A DNA stretch of 64,000 bases from Paenibacillus sp. FSL K6-1096. GTDB taxonomy: Bacteria > Bacillota > Bacilli > Paenibacillales > Paenibacillaceae. The notes below the pieces were generated by a model. That model searched no databases. It worked only from the letters and a program-made list of their open reading frames with translations, and was not told the DNA's origin. Shown piece after piece: positions 49,773 to 58,799 of this stretch (the first letter of the stretch is position 1; the number at the start of each line of letters is the position of its first letter). Location of the stretch: assembly GCF_037977055.1 (NCBI RefSeq), contig NZ_CP150274.1, positions 4,216,001 through 4,280,000 of the forward strand, in the 5' to 3' direction. The position numbers and the translations under genes were made by a program.

Positions 49773-49806
49773 AGGAGCCCTTTGTAAAAATGGAAAAGAG
49801 TGCTTT
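49773..49806 (-). terminator. Terminator-like hairpin after the beta-propeller gene
   Basis: ACTCTTTTC and GAAAAGAGT form a 9-bp inverted repeat around a 16-base centre, between the propeller gene (minus strand) and the riboswitch promoter. Confidence 0.45.
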
Positions 49807-49936
49807 TTGCCTTGTTTTCAGTAAATGGCTGTATGGCTAATCATCTGGAAGCCAAAACTCATATATGTAGCTGATTATCTGCCATTTATCTCGCTCAATC
49901 GCCGGTTTATGTTTTTTTAGCCAATTTACGGTCCTA

Positions 49937-51268
49937 TCACCACCACAGCGGGCTATTCTGATTCTTCCAGGCAATGATCCGCTTAACCTCACGAACCGAT
50001 CCCGTTGTAATTTCATAGCCGCTGCGCTCTGTAGCATGAAGGTCCAGGAAGTGCAGCATGCCTCCGTAAGTCCCCACGGCCAGCAAGGTCTCATCTGGAT
50101 TGACAGCTAACCCTGATATGGTGCTCCCGGCATAGTAACGCCACAGTTCTTGGCCTTCTGCATTAATGAGCCTCAAGTAGCCATAAGCATCGCCAATGAC
50201 AACACCATCCTCCAGAGCGGCTGCCGCATAGACCCGGGCTTCCTCGTTCACGACCGGATAATCCTGTTCCGCAGGGAACTCGCCCGCCTCCACCTGTTCA
50301 AGGGACACGGCAAGGGTAGCACCATTATAGAAGTGGCAGGCATTGTACCATACGCTGCGCTGATCCTTCGTAAATATAGTATAGTGCGGGTAGCTGGATT
50401 CCGGATTGAAGCTGTGCACCTGCCCTGTAGTGATGTCATACAAAAGATGATCGCTGCCCTGGCTGCCAAGTGCGATCCATCTTCCGTCCGGCGATACAGC
50501 ACCATGCGCCATATCAATCTCGATATGCTCCATCTCATCTTCCTTATATTCTTCGAGATCCGGGTGCAGCAATTTCACGCTCCATGACTTCTCTTGCGAT
50601 TGCTCGACCAGGAAGATTCCCTGGCTGGTGACCAGCAATAACGCATGTCCTTCGTTAAAAGGAATCACTTCTTCCAAGGGTAACTCCTGATCCAGGCTGT
50701 CTATGTTCAGAACGGGAAAGTCCGGGTCCAGCGATTGAATCTTCCCGTTCAGCTCCCGCCAGGAAAGCTCAGCTACAACTTCTCCCTGCAAGGTGCTGTC
50801 CATGGATTGCATAATGGTAATGCCTTGCTTGCCCGCGAGGGCATGGAGCTGATTGCCGGGAGAGGCCCCGACCAGGCTGTATCCGCTAAATACGGAAAAA
50901 GCCTCATTGTGCACAGTCACCACAGCATTATTCTCCCAGGGTGAGCCGGTGCTGAAGACGACATCATCATTACTTATAAAATGGATACCGCGAATCGCCC
51001 GCATTTCCTTCTGGAACTGCCGTTCCAGCGGCCACGTTGCTGCCGGCAGCTGCTCCCTCAGCTCAGCGATCTTCCCCTGCTCATTAGCCCCGCGGATCAT
51101 TTTATAGACCTTGGCGGCAAGGGCAGAACGTGAATCCCCTGCGGGCTCATCCCCCGCCTTGTCCCAGCCTTCAGTCAATCCTTTATGGACATAATAATTA
51201 ATATCGTTAACATAACGTTGTCCTTCTGCGCGCCATTTGGCGGCGGCGTCTTCTTGTAGCCAGTTCAA
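49937..51268 (-). CDS. Beta-propeller (WD40/PQQ-like) protein
   Basis: 443 residues, soluble. An N-terminal helical part (about 1-90) is followed by repeating beta blades: GAVSPDGRWIALGSQGSDHLLYDITTGQVHSF, GVVIGDAYGYLRLINAEGQELWRYYAGSTISGLAVNPDETLLAVGTYGGMLHFLDL. Such blades make a propeller used for protein binding. The start is TTG with AGGAGG about ten bases upstream. No signal peptide. Function unknown. Confidence 0.75.
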   Translation of the reverse strand: MNWLQEDAAAKWRAEGQRYVNDINYYVHKGLTEGWDKAGDEPAGDSRSALAAKVYKMIRGANEQGKIAELREQLPAATWPLERQFQKEMRAIRGIHFISNDDVVFSTGSPWENNAVVTVHNEAFSVFSGYSLVGASPGNQLHALAGKQGITIMQSMDSTLQGEVVAELSWRELNGKIQSLDPDFPVLNIDSLDQELPLEEVIPFNEGHALLLVTSQGIFLVEQSQEKSWSVKLLHPDLEEYKEDEMEHIEIDMAHGAVSPDGRWIALGSQGSDHLLYDITTGQVHSFNPESSYPHYTIFTKDQRSVWYNACHFYNGATLAVSLEQVEAGEFPAEQDYPVVNEEARVYAAAALEDGVVIGDAYGYLRLINAEGQELWRYYAGSTISGLAVNPDETLLAVGTYGGMLHFLDLHATERSGYEITTGSVREVKRIIAWKNQNSPLWW

Positions 51269-51338
51269 ATGATCATTCCTCCTATTCCAGATATATGTAA
51301 TTATACAATATTATCATTTATGAATCGCCGATCCCGGC

Positions 51339-51369
51339 TTGACTTGGACCATACTCCAGCGATTATGAT
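51339..51369 (+). promoter_or_regulatory. MerR-type promoter with 19-bp spacer
   Basis: TTGACT (51339-51344) and TATGAT (51364-51369) are 19 bp apart, the stretched spacing that MerR activators correct. The spacer carries the dyad CTTGGA-CCATAC-TCCAG, a likely operator for the regulator encoded directly downstream. Confidence 0.7.
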
Positions 51370-51395
51370 TTGAGACGAAGAAGGAGGTGGACGGC

Positions 51396-51797
51396 ATGGA
51401 GCCTGTATACACCATTGCCGAGGTTGCCAAGCGGACAGGGCTTACCCAGGATACCATCCGCTATTATGAGAAGATCAAGCTATTGCCTCCGGCGACACGC
51501 AAGGAGAATGGCCAGCGCGCATACAGCAGGCAAGAGCTGGACCGGGTGCATTTTGTGGCGATCCTCAAAAGAACCCATATGCCGCTGCGCAGAATTCAGG
51601 AATATATCGCGGCTTCTGCCCAAAGTGACTATGAGGCATGTTATCAGGTGCTGGACGGGCACCGGATGCTGATTGAGGAGCAGCTTGCTGAGCTGACGGA
51701 TGCGCTGGAGCTGATGAGATACAAGCTTAAGAACTTTCAGGAGATCAAGGACGGCAGGTTCATCGCCGAAATGGAACGGAGGAGGGACGGACAATGA
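51396..51797 (+). CDS. MerR family transcriptional regulator
   Basis: 133 residues. YTIAEVAKRTGLTQDTIRYYEKIKLLPPATRKENGQRAYSRQELDRVHFVAILKRTHMPLRRIQEYI is the MerR winged helix; a long dimerisation helix follows. No cysteines arranged for metal binding, so it resembles the MerR regulators of SDR/aldo-keto reductase genes that sense reactive organic compounds. AAGGAGGT precedes ATG 51396. Its TGA overlaps the ATG of the next gene. Confidence 0.9.
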   Translation: MEPVYTIAEVAKRTGLTQDTIRYYEKIKLLPPATRKENGQRAYSRQELDRVHFVAILKRTHMPLRRIQEYIAASAQSDYEACYQVLDGHRMLIEEQLAELTDALELMRYKLKNFQEIKDGRFIAEMERRRDGQ

Positions 51798-52792
51798 ATA
51801 CAGAATGGAATGATGTGCGGGGGAGACAGCACCCGATTCCTTCAGGCTATGATGCGGACACTACAGCAGAGGAAGTTATACAAGGACATGATCTCAGCGG
51901 TAAAATAGCGGTCGTGACCGGCGGGTATTCCGGTCTGGGCCTGGAGACCACGCGTGTGCTGGCTGCGGCCGGCGCTAAGGTGATTGTGCCGGTACGGACA
52001 CCGGAGAAAGCGCGGCATACCCTGGCCGGCATTCCCGGAGCCGAGATTGCAGCGCTGGATTTGCTGGACCCGGCATCGGTTGATGCCTTCGCCCGGCAGT
52101 TCCTGGACTCCTGCCGTCCGCTTGATATCCTGATTCACAGCGCCGGAATTATGGCTACGCCGCTGACCCGGGATGCCCGCGGATATGAGGGGCAGTTTGC
52201 CACCAATCATCTGGGTCATTTCCAGTTGGCTGCCCGGCTGTGGCCTGCGCTGGTGAAGGCCGGGTCCGCAAGAGTGATCTCTGTGTCCTCACGCGGGCAC
52301 CGGATTGCCGGGATTGATTACGGGGATGTGAATTTCGTGCGGCGGTCTTATGACAAATGGGTTGCCTACGGCCAATCGAAGACGGCGAATGTTCTCTTTG
52401 CCCTTGAGCTGGATAGAAGGGGGCAAGCTCAAGGGGTCCGGGCATATGCTGTGCACCCCGGCAGCATCCTGACCGACCTGGCCCGGCATCTGTCAGAGGA
52501 CGAGCTGCGCGGTATGGGAGCATTGGATGAGGAAGGCAAGCAGATTCCGGCCAACCGCATGAATCAGATGAAGACGGTCCAGCAAGGGGCGGCAACCAGT
52601 GTCTGGTGCGCAGTGAGTCCGCAGCTTGAGGGGATCGGCGGTGTATACTGTGAGGATGCTGATATTGCTCCACTTGCCGGGTCCGGGGATGCCTATCAGT
52701 CCGGCGTACAGGACTGGGCGGTAGATCCGGCAAATGCCCGTCGGCTGTGGGCATTGAGCGAAGAGATGACAGGGGTGGTCTTCCCGGCCTGA
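51794..52792 (+). CDS. Short-chain dehydrogenase/reductase
   Basis: 332 residues. NADP-binding motif VTGGYSGLGLETTRVL, NAG-equivalent ILIHSAGIM and the catalytic YGQSK (Tyr-x3-Lys) are present; the layout resembles retinol-dehydrogenase-like SDRs. Overlap with the MerR gene (ATGA) indicates a regulator-enzyme pair, with the enzyme probably detoxifying the inducer. Substrate unknown. Confidence 0.88.
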   Translation: MNTEWNDVRGRQHPIPSGYDADTTAEEVIQGHDLSGKIAVVTGGYSGLGLETTRVLAAAGAKVIVPVRTPEKARHTLAGIPGAEIAALDLLDPASVDAFARQFLDSCRPLDILIHSAGIMATPLTRDARGYEGQFATNHLGHFQLAARLWPALVKAGSARVISVSSRGHRIAGIDYGDVNFVRRSYDKWVAYGQSKTANVLFALELDRRGQAQGVRAYAVHPGSILTDLARHLSEDELRGMGALDEEGKQIPANRMNQMKTVQQGAATSVWCAVSPQLEGIGGVYCEDADIAPLAGSGDAYQSGVQDWAVDPANARRLWALSEEMTGVVFPA

Positions 52793-52808
52793 CCATCCTG
52801 AACAATAT

Positions 52809-52846
52809 AAGAAGCTGCCGTCCTGTTGAAGGGCGGCAGCTTCTTG
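52809..52846. terminator. Bidirectional terminator
   Basis: AAGAAGCTGCCG (52809-52820) pairs with CGGCAGCTTCTT (52834-52845). Convergent genes lie on both sides. Confidence 0.8.
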
Positions 52847-52855
52847 TGGTTATAT

Positions 52856-53098
52856 CTATGCTTGAGCAGCTTCAATCAGCTCCTGGAGCTCAGGAAGATT
52901 GAAGCCTTTGACTGCCCGGTCTCCGGAGACGGTGACCGGAATGCCCATGAAGCCGAGCTGCTCGACCTCCTCCTGGTAGACAGAGCTGGCCATGACATCC
53001 CTGACCTCGAAGGGAAGTCCCTTGCTCTCCAGCAGCTGCTTCACCTGGCTGCATTCGCTGCAGCCGGTGGTGGAGTAGACAATAATGTTCGCGCTCAT
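52856..53098 (-). CDS. Glutaredoxin-like protein
   Basis: 80 residues, thioredoxin fold. IIVYSTTGCSECSQVKQLLESKGLPFEVRDV has the redox pair Cys13-x2-Cys16, then the cis-Pro motif MGIPVTV. Its start overlaps the stop of the upstream YtxJ gene (ATGA), so both are one operon. In bacillithiol-producing bacteria such proteins act as bacilliredoxin or related thiol reductases. Confidence 0.87.
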   Translation of the reverse strand: MSANIIVYSTTGCSECSQVKQLLESKGLPFEVRDVMASSVYQEEVEQLGFMGIPVTVSGDRAVKGFNLPELQELIEAAQA

Positions 53099-53421
53099 TG
53101 TCCGGTTGCTTCCTTTATGGCATTTTGGGTAATCTTCCAGTGGGAGGTATTCCAGCGGACTTCACTGTCTTCGAGCAGGAAGATCTGCGGCGACTCATGC
53201 TTGATGCCGAAATCCTCGGCAATCTTGTTAGATACAGGACGGTCCTCAATGACATGGACGATCGCTGCAGGCGTATCGGACTGCTGTGCGTAGGCCTGGA
53301 ATTCCTCATGCGCCTTGGCACTGATCGGGCAGGTGGTGCTGTGCTTGAAGAGCAGTTTTTTGCCGGGCTGGCTGATATATTGCTCCAGTTCATCCGTGGT
53401 ACGGATCTGTTGAATCGACAT
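53095..53421 (-). CDS. ytxJ: Bacillithiol-system redox protein YtxJ
   Basis: 108 residues. KLLFKHSTTCPISAKAHEEFQAY is the YtxJ signature with a single active Cys in TCPIS, a monothiol arrangement; PQIFLLEDSEVRW follows the cis-Pro. These proteins are thought to reduce bacillithiol mixed disulfides. First gene of the pair with the glutaredoxin-like gene. GGAAGGTGAT lies before the ATG. Confidence 0.9.
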   Translation of the reverse strand: MSIQQIRTTDELEQYISQPGKKLLFKHSTTCPISAKAHEEFQAYAQQSDTPAAIVHVIEDRPVSNKIAEDFGIKHESPQIFLLEDSEVRWNTSHWKITQNAIKEATGQ

Positions 53422-53475
53422 GGGAGAATCACCTTCCTGGGATAAGATTTGATGAAACCTGTTGCCAACAATTGT

Positions 53476-53487
53476 GTTGTTAACAAC
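53476..53487. promoter_or_regulatory. Palindrome upstream of ytxJ
   Basis: Perfect GTTGTTAACAAC, with a near repeat GTTGCCAACAA at 53461-53471. Its place 55 bp before ytxJ suggests an operator; the regulator is not known. Confidence 0.45.
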
Positions 53488-53661
53488 TATTTATTCCTGA
53501 TTGTAGCATAGTTCAAAATTAAAGCAAAAGAAAGTTCCGTCCGGCTAGCCCTCCCGCTCCCCGTCCCTTGGGGGATGTTGTTAATGGCTGGCGGTCATGC
53601 TAATGTGAGAAAGATAAGCTGGGACCGGTGAATAAATAGCAGGGTTGAGGGGAGAGGGCGG

Positions 53662-54384
53662 ATGAATAGGGTCGCTTGTGTGACCGGCGCGGACCGTGGA
53701 CTCGGATTGCACCTTGTAGAATTGTTACTGAAGCACAAATACACGGTGTTCGCCGGACAATATATGAAGGACTCGGAGGCACTGGAGGAGCTGAGTGTGC
53801 AATATCCGGACCGGCTGCGGCTGATTCCTCTGGATATCGGCAGGACAGAGAGCGTGAAGGAAGCCGCACGGAGTATTGCCGGTAGCACAGGCTATCTCGA
53901 TCTGATTATCAATAATGCCGGGATTATTCACCGGGCGGACGATGCTACCGTGCTGGTGGATATGGATGATGAAGCGATGGCGCAGCTCTATAATGTGAAT
54001 ACGCTGGGGGCCCTGCGGGTCAGCAATGCCCTGATGGGGCTGCTGCTTCAGGGACGGCAGCGGCTGGTGGTCAATATCTCCTCCGAGGCCGGCAGCATCG
54101 GGCGGAACAAGCGGATTAACATGTACGGCTACTGCATGTCGAAGGCTGCGCTGAATATGCAGTCCTCCCTGATGCATAACCATCTGCGGGTCATGGGCGG
54201 TCAGGTGATGGTTTTTCATCCGGGCTGGCTGCAATCCTATATGCACGGTGAGAAGAATATGGAGGCGCCGGTCCCGCCGGAGGAAGCTGCCGCGAAGATT
54301 ATGGCGATCATCCAGAACCATAAGCAGTATCTGGCCGATGAACCGGCCTATATTGATCTGGACGGAAATCTGTGGCCCTGGTAA
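53662..54384 (+). CDS. Short-chain dehydrogenase/reductase
   Basis: 240 residues. VTGADRGLGLHLVELLL (dinucleotide site), LIINNAGI (NAG), NISSEAGSI (Ser) and YGYCMSKAAL (Tyr-x3-Lys) form a complete classical SDR. The ATG at 53662 is preceded by GAGGGGAGAGGG. A terminator follows. Substrate not assignable. Confidence 0.88.
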   Translation: MNRVACVTGADRGLGLHLVELLLKHKYTVFAGQYMKDSEALEELSVQYPDRLRLIPLDIGRTESVKEAARSIAGSTGYLDLIINNAGIIHRADDATVLVDMDDEAMAQLYNVNTLGALRVSNALMGLLLQGRQRLVVNISSEAGSIGRNKRINMYGYCMSKAALNMQSSLMHNHLRVMGGQVMVFHPGWLQSYMHGEKNMEAPVPPEEAAAKIMAIIQNHKQYLADEPAYIDLDGNLWPW

Positions 54385-54385
54385 A

Positions 54386-54432
54386 GAAGGCAGGAAGCTG
54401 CAGGAATAACCTGCGGCGTCCTGCCTTCGTCT
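54386..54432. terminator. Terminator between convergent SDR and CHAD genes
   Basis: GAAGGCAGGA (54386-54395) pairs with TCCTGCCTTC (54419-54428); an inner stem GCTGCAGG/CCTGCGGC extends it. Confidence 0.75.
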
Positions 54433-54447
54433 CGTTCCGGGTATAAT

Positions 54448-55350
54448 CTAAGAATGATGCCCGCCGGGGATCTCAGTTACAGATACAACCTCATTCTGAT
54501 ACAGCGCCTCAAGCACTTCTTGCCGGAGTGTTTCGGTTACGGCTGCCCATACTTTTTTGCCGGCGTTCAGCTCCTGACGGCCAATCGACTGAAGGGTCTC
54601 CAGCCAGAGCCGCTTGTCATTAATGACCCCGAGCTGATCCTGGATATCCTTGTAGAGGGACTCGTGGGCATGGAATTTCTGATCCAGCGCAAAAGCGGCC
54701 GCATTCGCCGTATACCGCAGCTCCTTGGCGGCGATCCGCAGCTCATGAAGCGCCTCAAAGGCCTCCTTCGATCCGGCCTCAGAGCCCTTGAACAAGGCTT
54801 TGCAGGCTTTTTTCTTCTGGTCAAAAGCGACCTCAAGCTCACGCATCACCACATTCGCATCCGTGCGCGCAGCAAGCTCTGCCAGCCCGTTCCCTATAAA
54901 ATGAGTCCACGGCGCTTCAAGCGCGCGGATCAGTCCCGGCAGCTCCTTCTTCAGCTTCTTTCGAAACTTCTTGCGCTTCGCCTTCTGATGCCGGATCACC
55001 GCCTTGAGCAGCTTGGCGGTCTTGGGCTGATCCGCTGCCTTCGCCGCCTTGCGCCGTTCCTTGAACGATCCGATCAGCACATCGGCGTCCCTGACCTTGC
55101 CCAGCCTTTTCTGTGCCTGCTTGAAGCTGCTATACAAGTCTGCTGTTACCGAGTGGCCCGGATCAAGAATGGACAGCAGGGTCAGCAGCTTGCGGCTGTT
55201 GACTCTGGCCTGGTGAATATCTTCATCGGCGAAGCCGTTCAGCGCATCCTTGCTGTAATCCTGGAAATTAATATATAGCTTGGTCAAAGCCTGCTCCCAT
55301 AGTCTGGATTTGCTCATCTGCCTGTCTTTGGACGGGTGTTCAGTGGTCAT
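54448..55350 (-). CDS. CHAD domain protein
   Basis: 300 residues, helical, very rich in Lys and His. IHQARVNSRKLLTLLSIL and LHELRIAAKELRYTANAAAF show the conserved helical hairpins with His and basic residues that bind polyphosphate in CHAD proteins. Often found beside polyphosphate or CYTH-domain enzymes, but none is adjacent. ATG 55350 is the first start; ATG 55317 (MSKSRLW) is an alternative. Confidence 0.85.
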   Translation of the reverse strand: MTTEHPSKDRQMSKSRLWEQALTKLYINFQDYSKDALNGFADEDIHQARVNSRKLLTLLSILDPGHSVTADLYSSFKQAQKRLGKVRDADVLIGSFKERRKAAKAADQPKTAKLLKAVIRHQKAKRKKFRKKLKKELPGLIRALEAPWTHFIGNGLAELAARTDANVVMRELEVAFDQKKKACKALFKGSEAGSKEAFEALHELRIAAKELRYTANAAAFALDQKFHAHESLYKDIQDQLGVINDKRLWLETLQSIGRQELNAGKKVWAAVTETLRQEVLEALYQNEVVSVTEIPGGHHS

Positions 55351-55517
55351 GCAGCATCACTCCTAAGGGTTGTATATAGCATGAGCTTCAGCGCAAAACT
55401 TATTAATGGTATTATTTGTTTACCTAGTTTAAGAATAACGGGTCCGGGCTGTCTTTTCAAATTCCGGGCATCGGTTACAATAGACTAATCATGAGGATGA
55501 AGCCGGGGGGAGAAAGA

Positions 55518-56426
55518 GTGAGAAGTGAGCCGTATCATGTGCTGGAGAAGGGGATAGCCGGCAGGCTGCCGGAGGAGCTGGTATTATTCACGCATCTTGC
55601 CAGGGAGGCCGGAGCTGGCGGAGAGAGCGGCGGGGCCGGGGATATGCTGGTTCCGTTTGCTTTTGAGGAGGTGCTGTGCCGGGATGTGGGGTCCGGGAGG
55701 GTTCCTCCGGCACTTCATGTCTGGAGCCACCCGGGCGGTGTGGCCCTGGGACTGCGGGACAGCAGGCTGCCGTATGCCGCAGAGGCGATGCAGGCGCTGG
55801 AACGGGAGGGCATCCGCACAGCGGTCCGCCATTCAGGCGGTGCTGCCGTGCCGCTGGATGACGGAGTCGTGAACGTGGCGCTGCTGCTCCGGAAGCCGGC
55901 GGGCAAGCTGGACTTCCACGATGATTTCCGCCTGCTGGCTTCGCTGATCGCCGAAGCGGTAGCGGCAGCGAGCCACCCGCAGGCAGCGGCGCTGATCCGC
56001 GCGGAGGAAATCGCCGGATCGTATTGCCCCGGCGATTTCGACCTGTCGATCGGCCGCCGCAAGTTCTGCGGCATCGCGCAGCGGCGGCAGAGCAGCGCGT
56101 ATTTCGTCCACGCGTTCGTGAACGTGGACGGCTCGGGAGCGGCGCGCGGGGAACGCATCCGCCGCTTCTATGACCAGGCCTCCGGCGGCGATGCGTCGCT
56201 GGATTATCCGCGCGTGCGGCCGGAGACCCTCGCCGCGCTGGGGGAGCTGGGCGGCCCGGCTACGGCGGCCGCCTTCGTCTCCGGCCTCCGGCAGGCCATC
56301 GCCGGCCGGGGGTGCCGCCTGCTGCCGGCGGAGCTGCTGCAGCAGACGGCGGGGTACAGCCTGCGGTACAGCGATCCGCAGGTGCTGGAGGCAGCGCGCG
56401 TTCTGCGGGAGCGGTACGCCCGCTGA
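55518..56426 (+). CDS. lipL: Octanoyl-[GcvH]:protein N-octanoyltransferase (LipL-like)
   Basis: 302 residues from the GTG at 55518 (GGGGGGAGA upstream); an ATG at 55491 is in frame but lies about at the predicted transcript start. BPL/LplA fold with RHSGGAAVPLDDGVVN and GSYCPGDFDLSIGRRKFCGIAQRRQ; the Cys of SYCPG matches the LipL catalytic cysteine. The enzyme moves octanoyl groups from GcvH to E2 subunits in lipoate synthesis of Bacillota. A lipoate ligase cannot be fully excluded, but the cysteine favours LipL. Confidence 0.85.
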   Translation: MRSEPYHVLEKGIAGRLPEELVLFTHLAREAGAGGESGGAGDMLVPFAFEEVLCRDVGSGRVPPALHVWSHPGGVALGLRDSRLPYAAEAMQALEREGIRTAVRHSGGAAVPLDDGVVNVALLLRKPAGKLDFHDDFRLLASLIAEAVAAASHPQAAALIRAEEIAGSYCPGDFDLSIGRRKFCGIAQRRQSSAYFVHAFVNVDGSGAARGERIRRFYDQASGGDASLDYPRVRPETLAALGELGGPATAAAFVSGLRQAIAGRGCRLLPAELLQQTAGYSLRYSDPQVLEAARVLRERYAR

Positions 56427-56467
56427 AGCAGCGGTACCGCCGGGTGCGTAGATCCCGGCGCTCGAAC

Positions 56468-56504
56468 AAGCGGGTGCAGACGGTTATGGCGTCTGCACCC
56501 GCTT
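56468..56504 (+). terminator. Hairpin after lipL
   Basis: AAGCGGGTGCAGAC (56468-56481) pairs with GTCTGCACCCGCTT (56491-56504). There is no T run, so it may be an mRNA-stabilising or weak terminator hairpin. Confidence 0.55.
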
Positions 56505-56786
56505 GCCGGTTCTGGTGCGGTTCAAGCTGCCGCCCCCGCACTTGATTACCGCCGAAGCCCGAGCCACGGCTGAACTCCAAGTTACTATCGCATCCGAACC
56601 CATACTGTGCTGTCACGCCCCACCACACGCGGACTGGAATTCCGTTATTTCCCGCTAATCAGCACTTTCACAAGCCTCGCGGACTCACAATCCGTTAACT
56701 AACCTATTCTGCCTGTTTTGCTGCTCCCAACCTCCGGATAGCGGAATCTCCGCATAAGCTGCTTTGCAATCAACCACAGTCCCCCG
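56505..56786. other. Intergenic interval without recognisable feature
   Basis: Between convergent genes. No gene, repeat array or clear hairpin seen. Confidence 0.5.
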
Positions 56787-57566
56787 TTACCGGTACAGCT
56801 CCGGCCGCCGGTCGGCGAAGATCGGGATGTGCCCCCGCACCTCCCGGACCTTGGCGAGGTCAAGCTCGCCGGAGAGGATCTCTTCCCGCCCGGAGGCTTC
56901 GCAGACAATGTCGCCCCAAGGATCAATAATCATCGAATGTCCGGCAAAAGCATTCGCCGGATCACTCCCCACCCGGTTGCAGGCCACCACGTAGCACTGG
57001 TTCTCAATGGCCCGGCTGATGAGAAGCGCCCGCCAGTGGGCCAGACGGGGAAGCGGCCATTCTGCGCTGATGAACAGCACCTCTGCTCCGGCTGCCATAT
57101 GGACCCGCACCCATTCCGGGAAGCGGAGGTCATAGCAGATCAGCCCGGCGCACGGAATGCCGTCCAGCCGGAACAGCCCTTTGGCTGCGCCGGGCCGGAG
57201 ATAGAGATGCTCCTCCATCAGCTTGAACAGATGCAGCTTGCTGTACTCCGCGATGCGTTCCCCGGTGCGGCCGAAGACATACATGGTGTTGGTAATGCCT
57301 GACGCCTGCCTGGCGGCCACGGAGCCGGCCACGATATTTACACCATACTCCCGGGCCAGCCCGGAGATGAAGCTGCCGGTGGCCTGTCCTTCCGGATCTG
57401 CAATCGCGTCAAGGCGGGTCAGATCATACCCGGTGGTCCACAGCTCAGGAAGGATCAGGCAGTCCGGCCGTCCGGCGGCAGCCTCACGAATTAGGCGCTC
57501 AGCAGCAGCATAATTCACATCCGGTTTGCCGAATGCTATATCGAGCTGAATCAGGGCTATTTTCAT
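56787..57566 (-). CDS. Carbon-nitrogen hydrolase (nitrilase superfamily)
   Basis: 259 residues. The catalytic triad is visible: Glu41 in LPELWTTGY, Lys110 in YSKLHLFK and Cys144 in LICYDLRFPE. This combination fits the omega-amidase/YafV/MtnU-like branch that hydrolyses alpha-ketoacid amides. Divergent from the MarR gene with about 100 bp between. Start ATG with GGAGGC upstream. Whether methionine-salvage genes lie nearby cannot be seen. Confidence 0.87.
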   Translation of the reverse strand: MKIALIQLDIAFGKPDVNYAAAERLIREAAAGRPDCLILPELWTTGYDLTRLDAIADPEGQATGSFISGLAREYGVNIVAGSVAARQASGITNTMYVFGRTGERIAEYSKLHLFKLMEEHLYLRPGAAKGLFRLDGIPCAGLICYDLRFPEWVRVHMAAGAEVLFISAEWPLPRLAHWRALLISRAIENQCYVVACNRVGSDPANAFAGHSMIIDPWGDIVCEASGREEILSGELDLAKVREVRGHIPIFADRRPELYR

Positions 57567-57589
57567 GTCAAAGCCTCCTCAAAAAAATA

Positions 57590-57619
57590 GTTGACGGGTC
57601 AACGATTCCGGTGTAAAGT
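57590..57619 (+). promoter_or_regulatory. MarR-gene promoter with overlapping operator
   Basis: TTGACG (57591-57596), 17-bp spacer, TAAAGT (57614-57619). The perfect palindrome GTTGAC-GG-GTCAAC (57590-57603) covers the -35 box, the expected place for autorepression by the MarR protein. Confidence 0.65.
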
Positions 57620-57670
57620 GTATTTTGCAAGAAAGATTTTGCACAATATATTTGCGTTAGGGGGTTTATT

Positions 57671-58099
57671 TTGAGAGAAGCACTGCCGGTTGACCATCAG
57701 ATCTTTGAACTGCTGCAAGCCCTCCACAAAGGGATCGGCCCCAAGTTCGAACGCTGTGCAGGCGTGACTCCGACCCGGTTCCGGCTGCTGCATGAGCTGT
57801 ACCTGGCCGATGAGATCAGTCAGATTTCGCTGCAAAAGCTGCTTAACATCGACGCCGCAGCCGTCACCCGCCACCTGCGGGGGCTGGAGGAGGGCGGCAT
57901 GATTGCCCGCCGGAACAACCCTGACGACAACCGGGTTACGCTCGTCTCGCTGACCGTGCAAGGCCGGGAGCATATCGATGCTTACAGGGAGAACAATATC
58001 CAGTTCATCAGCGATCTTTTGACCGGATTCAATGAACAGGAGCGGGCGGTGCTCGCGGACATGCTAACCCGGCTGCAGTATAACATCAATAGACTGTAG
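57671..58099 (+). CDS. MarR family regulator
   Basis: 142 residues. The winged helix ISLQKLLNIDAAAVTRHLRGLEEGGMIARRNNPDDNRVTLVSLTVQGREH is typical; terminal helices form the dimer interface. The start is TTG with TAGGGGG upstream. It heads an operon with a nitroreductase and an ABM monooxygenase, the same company as MhqR/YodB-type quinone sensors. One cysteine (FERCAGVTP) lies near the N-terminus and may be redox-sensitive. Confidence 0.88.
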   Translation: MREALPVDHQIFELLQALHKGIGPKFERCAGVTPTRFRLLHELYLADEISQISLQKLLNIDAAAVTRHLRGLEEGGMIARRNNPDDNRVTLVSLTVQGREHIDAYRENNIQFISDLLTGFNEQERAVLADMLTRLQYNINRL

Positions 58100-58138
58100 C
58101 CCTACCCTATAATCAAACCATAAAGGAGCCAAACTTTC

Positions 58139-58774
58139 ATGAACACTACTAAAAACAATGATTTCACCAGTATTATTACAGGACGCCGCTCAATTCGCAA
58201 ATACGATCCATCCGTCAAAATCAGCAAAGAGGAAATGACCGAAATCCTGACTGAAGCCACACTCGCGCCTTCCTCGGTCAATATGCAGCCTTGGCGTTTC
58301 CTGATCATCGAGAGCCCGGAAGCCAAAGCGAAGCTGGCCCCAATCGCCAAGTTCAACCAGACCCAGGTAGAGACCTCAGCCGCAGTGATCGCTGTCTTCG
58401 GCGACATGAACAACTTCGATTATGCAGAAGAAATCTATGGAACTGCCGTTGAGCGCGGGCTGATGCCTGCAGAGGTTAAAGAAAGACAGCTGAAGGCCCT
58501 CAGCGCCCACTTTGCACAGCTGCCTGCAGCAGTGAACAGAGAGACGGTGATGATCGATGCCGGCCTGGTCTCTATGCAGCTGATGCTGACTGCACGGGCA
58601 CACGGCTATGACACCAACCCTATCGGCGGGTACGAGAAGGATCAGATTGCTGAGCTGTTCGGCCTCGACAAAGAACGTTATATTCCGGTTATGCTGATCT
58701 CGATCGGCAAAGCGGTTGACGAAGGCTACGCTTCGGTTCGCCTGCCGATTGACAAGGTTGCCCAGTGGAAATAA
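58139..58774 (+). CDS. Nitroreductase family oxidoreductase
   Basis: 211 residues. FTSIITGRRSIRKYDPSVKISKEEMTEILTEATLAPSSVNMQPWRFLII binds FMN; the middle part carries RQLKALSAHFAQL. It should be an NAD(P)H-dependent FMN enzyme reducing quinones or nitroaromatics. AAAGGAGCC precedes the ATG. It lies between the MarR regulator and the monooxygenase. Confidence 0.9.
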   Translation: MNTTKNNDFTSIITGRRSIRKYDPSVKISKEEMTEILTEATLAPSSVNMQPWRFLIIESPEAKAKLAPIAKFNQTQVETSAAVIAVFGDMNNFDYAEEIYGTAVERGLMPAEVKERQLKALSAHFAQLPAAVNRETVMIDAGLVSMQLMLTARAHGYDTNPIGGYEKDQIAELFGLDKERYIPVMLISIGKAVDEGYASVRLPIDKVAQWK

Positions 58775-58799
58775 GCCATAACATGAGGGAGCTAAGCCG

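Noticed and set aside
49837..50094. 85-codon open frame overlapping the beta-propeller gene
   Set aside because: Different frame of the propeller 3' end; composition and lack of a start site argue against it.
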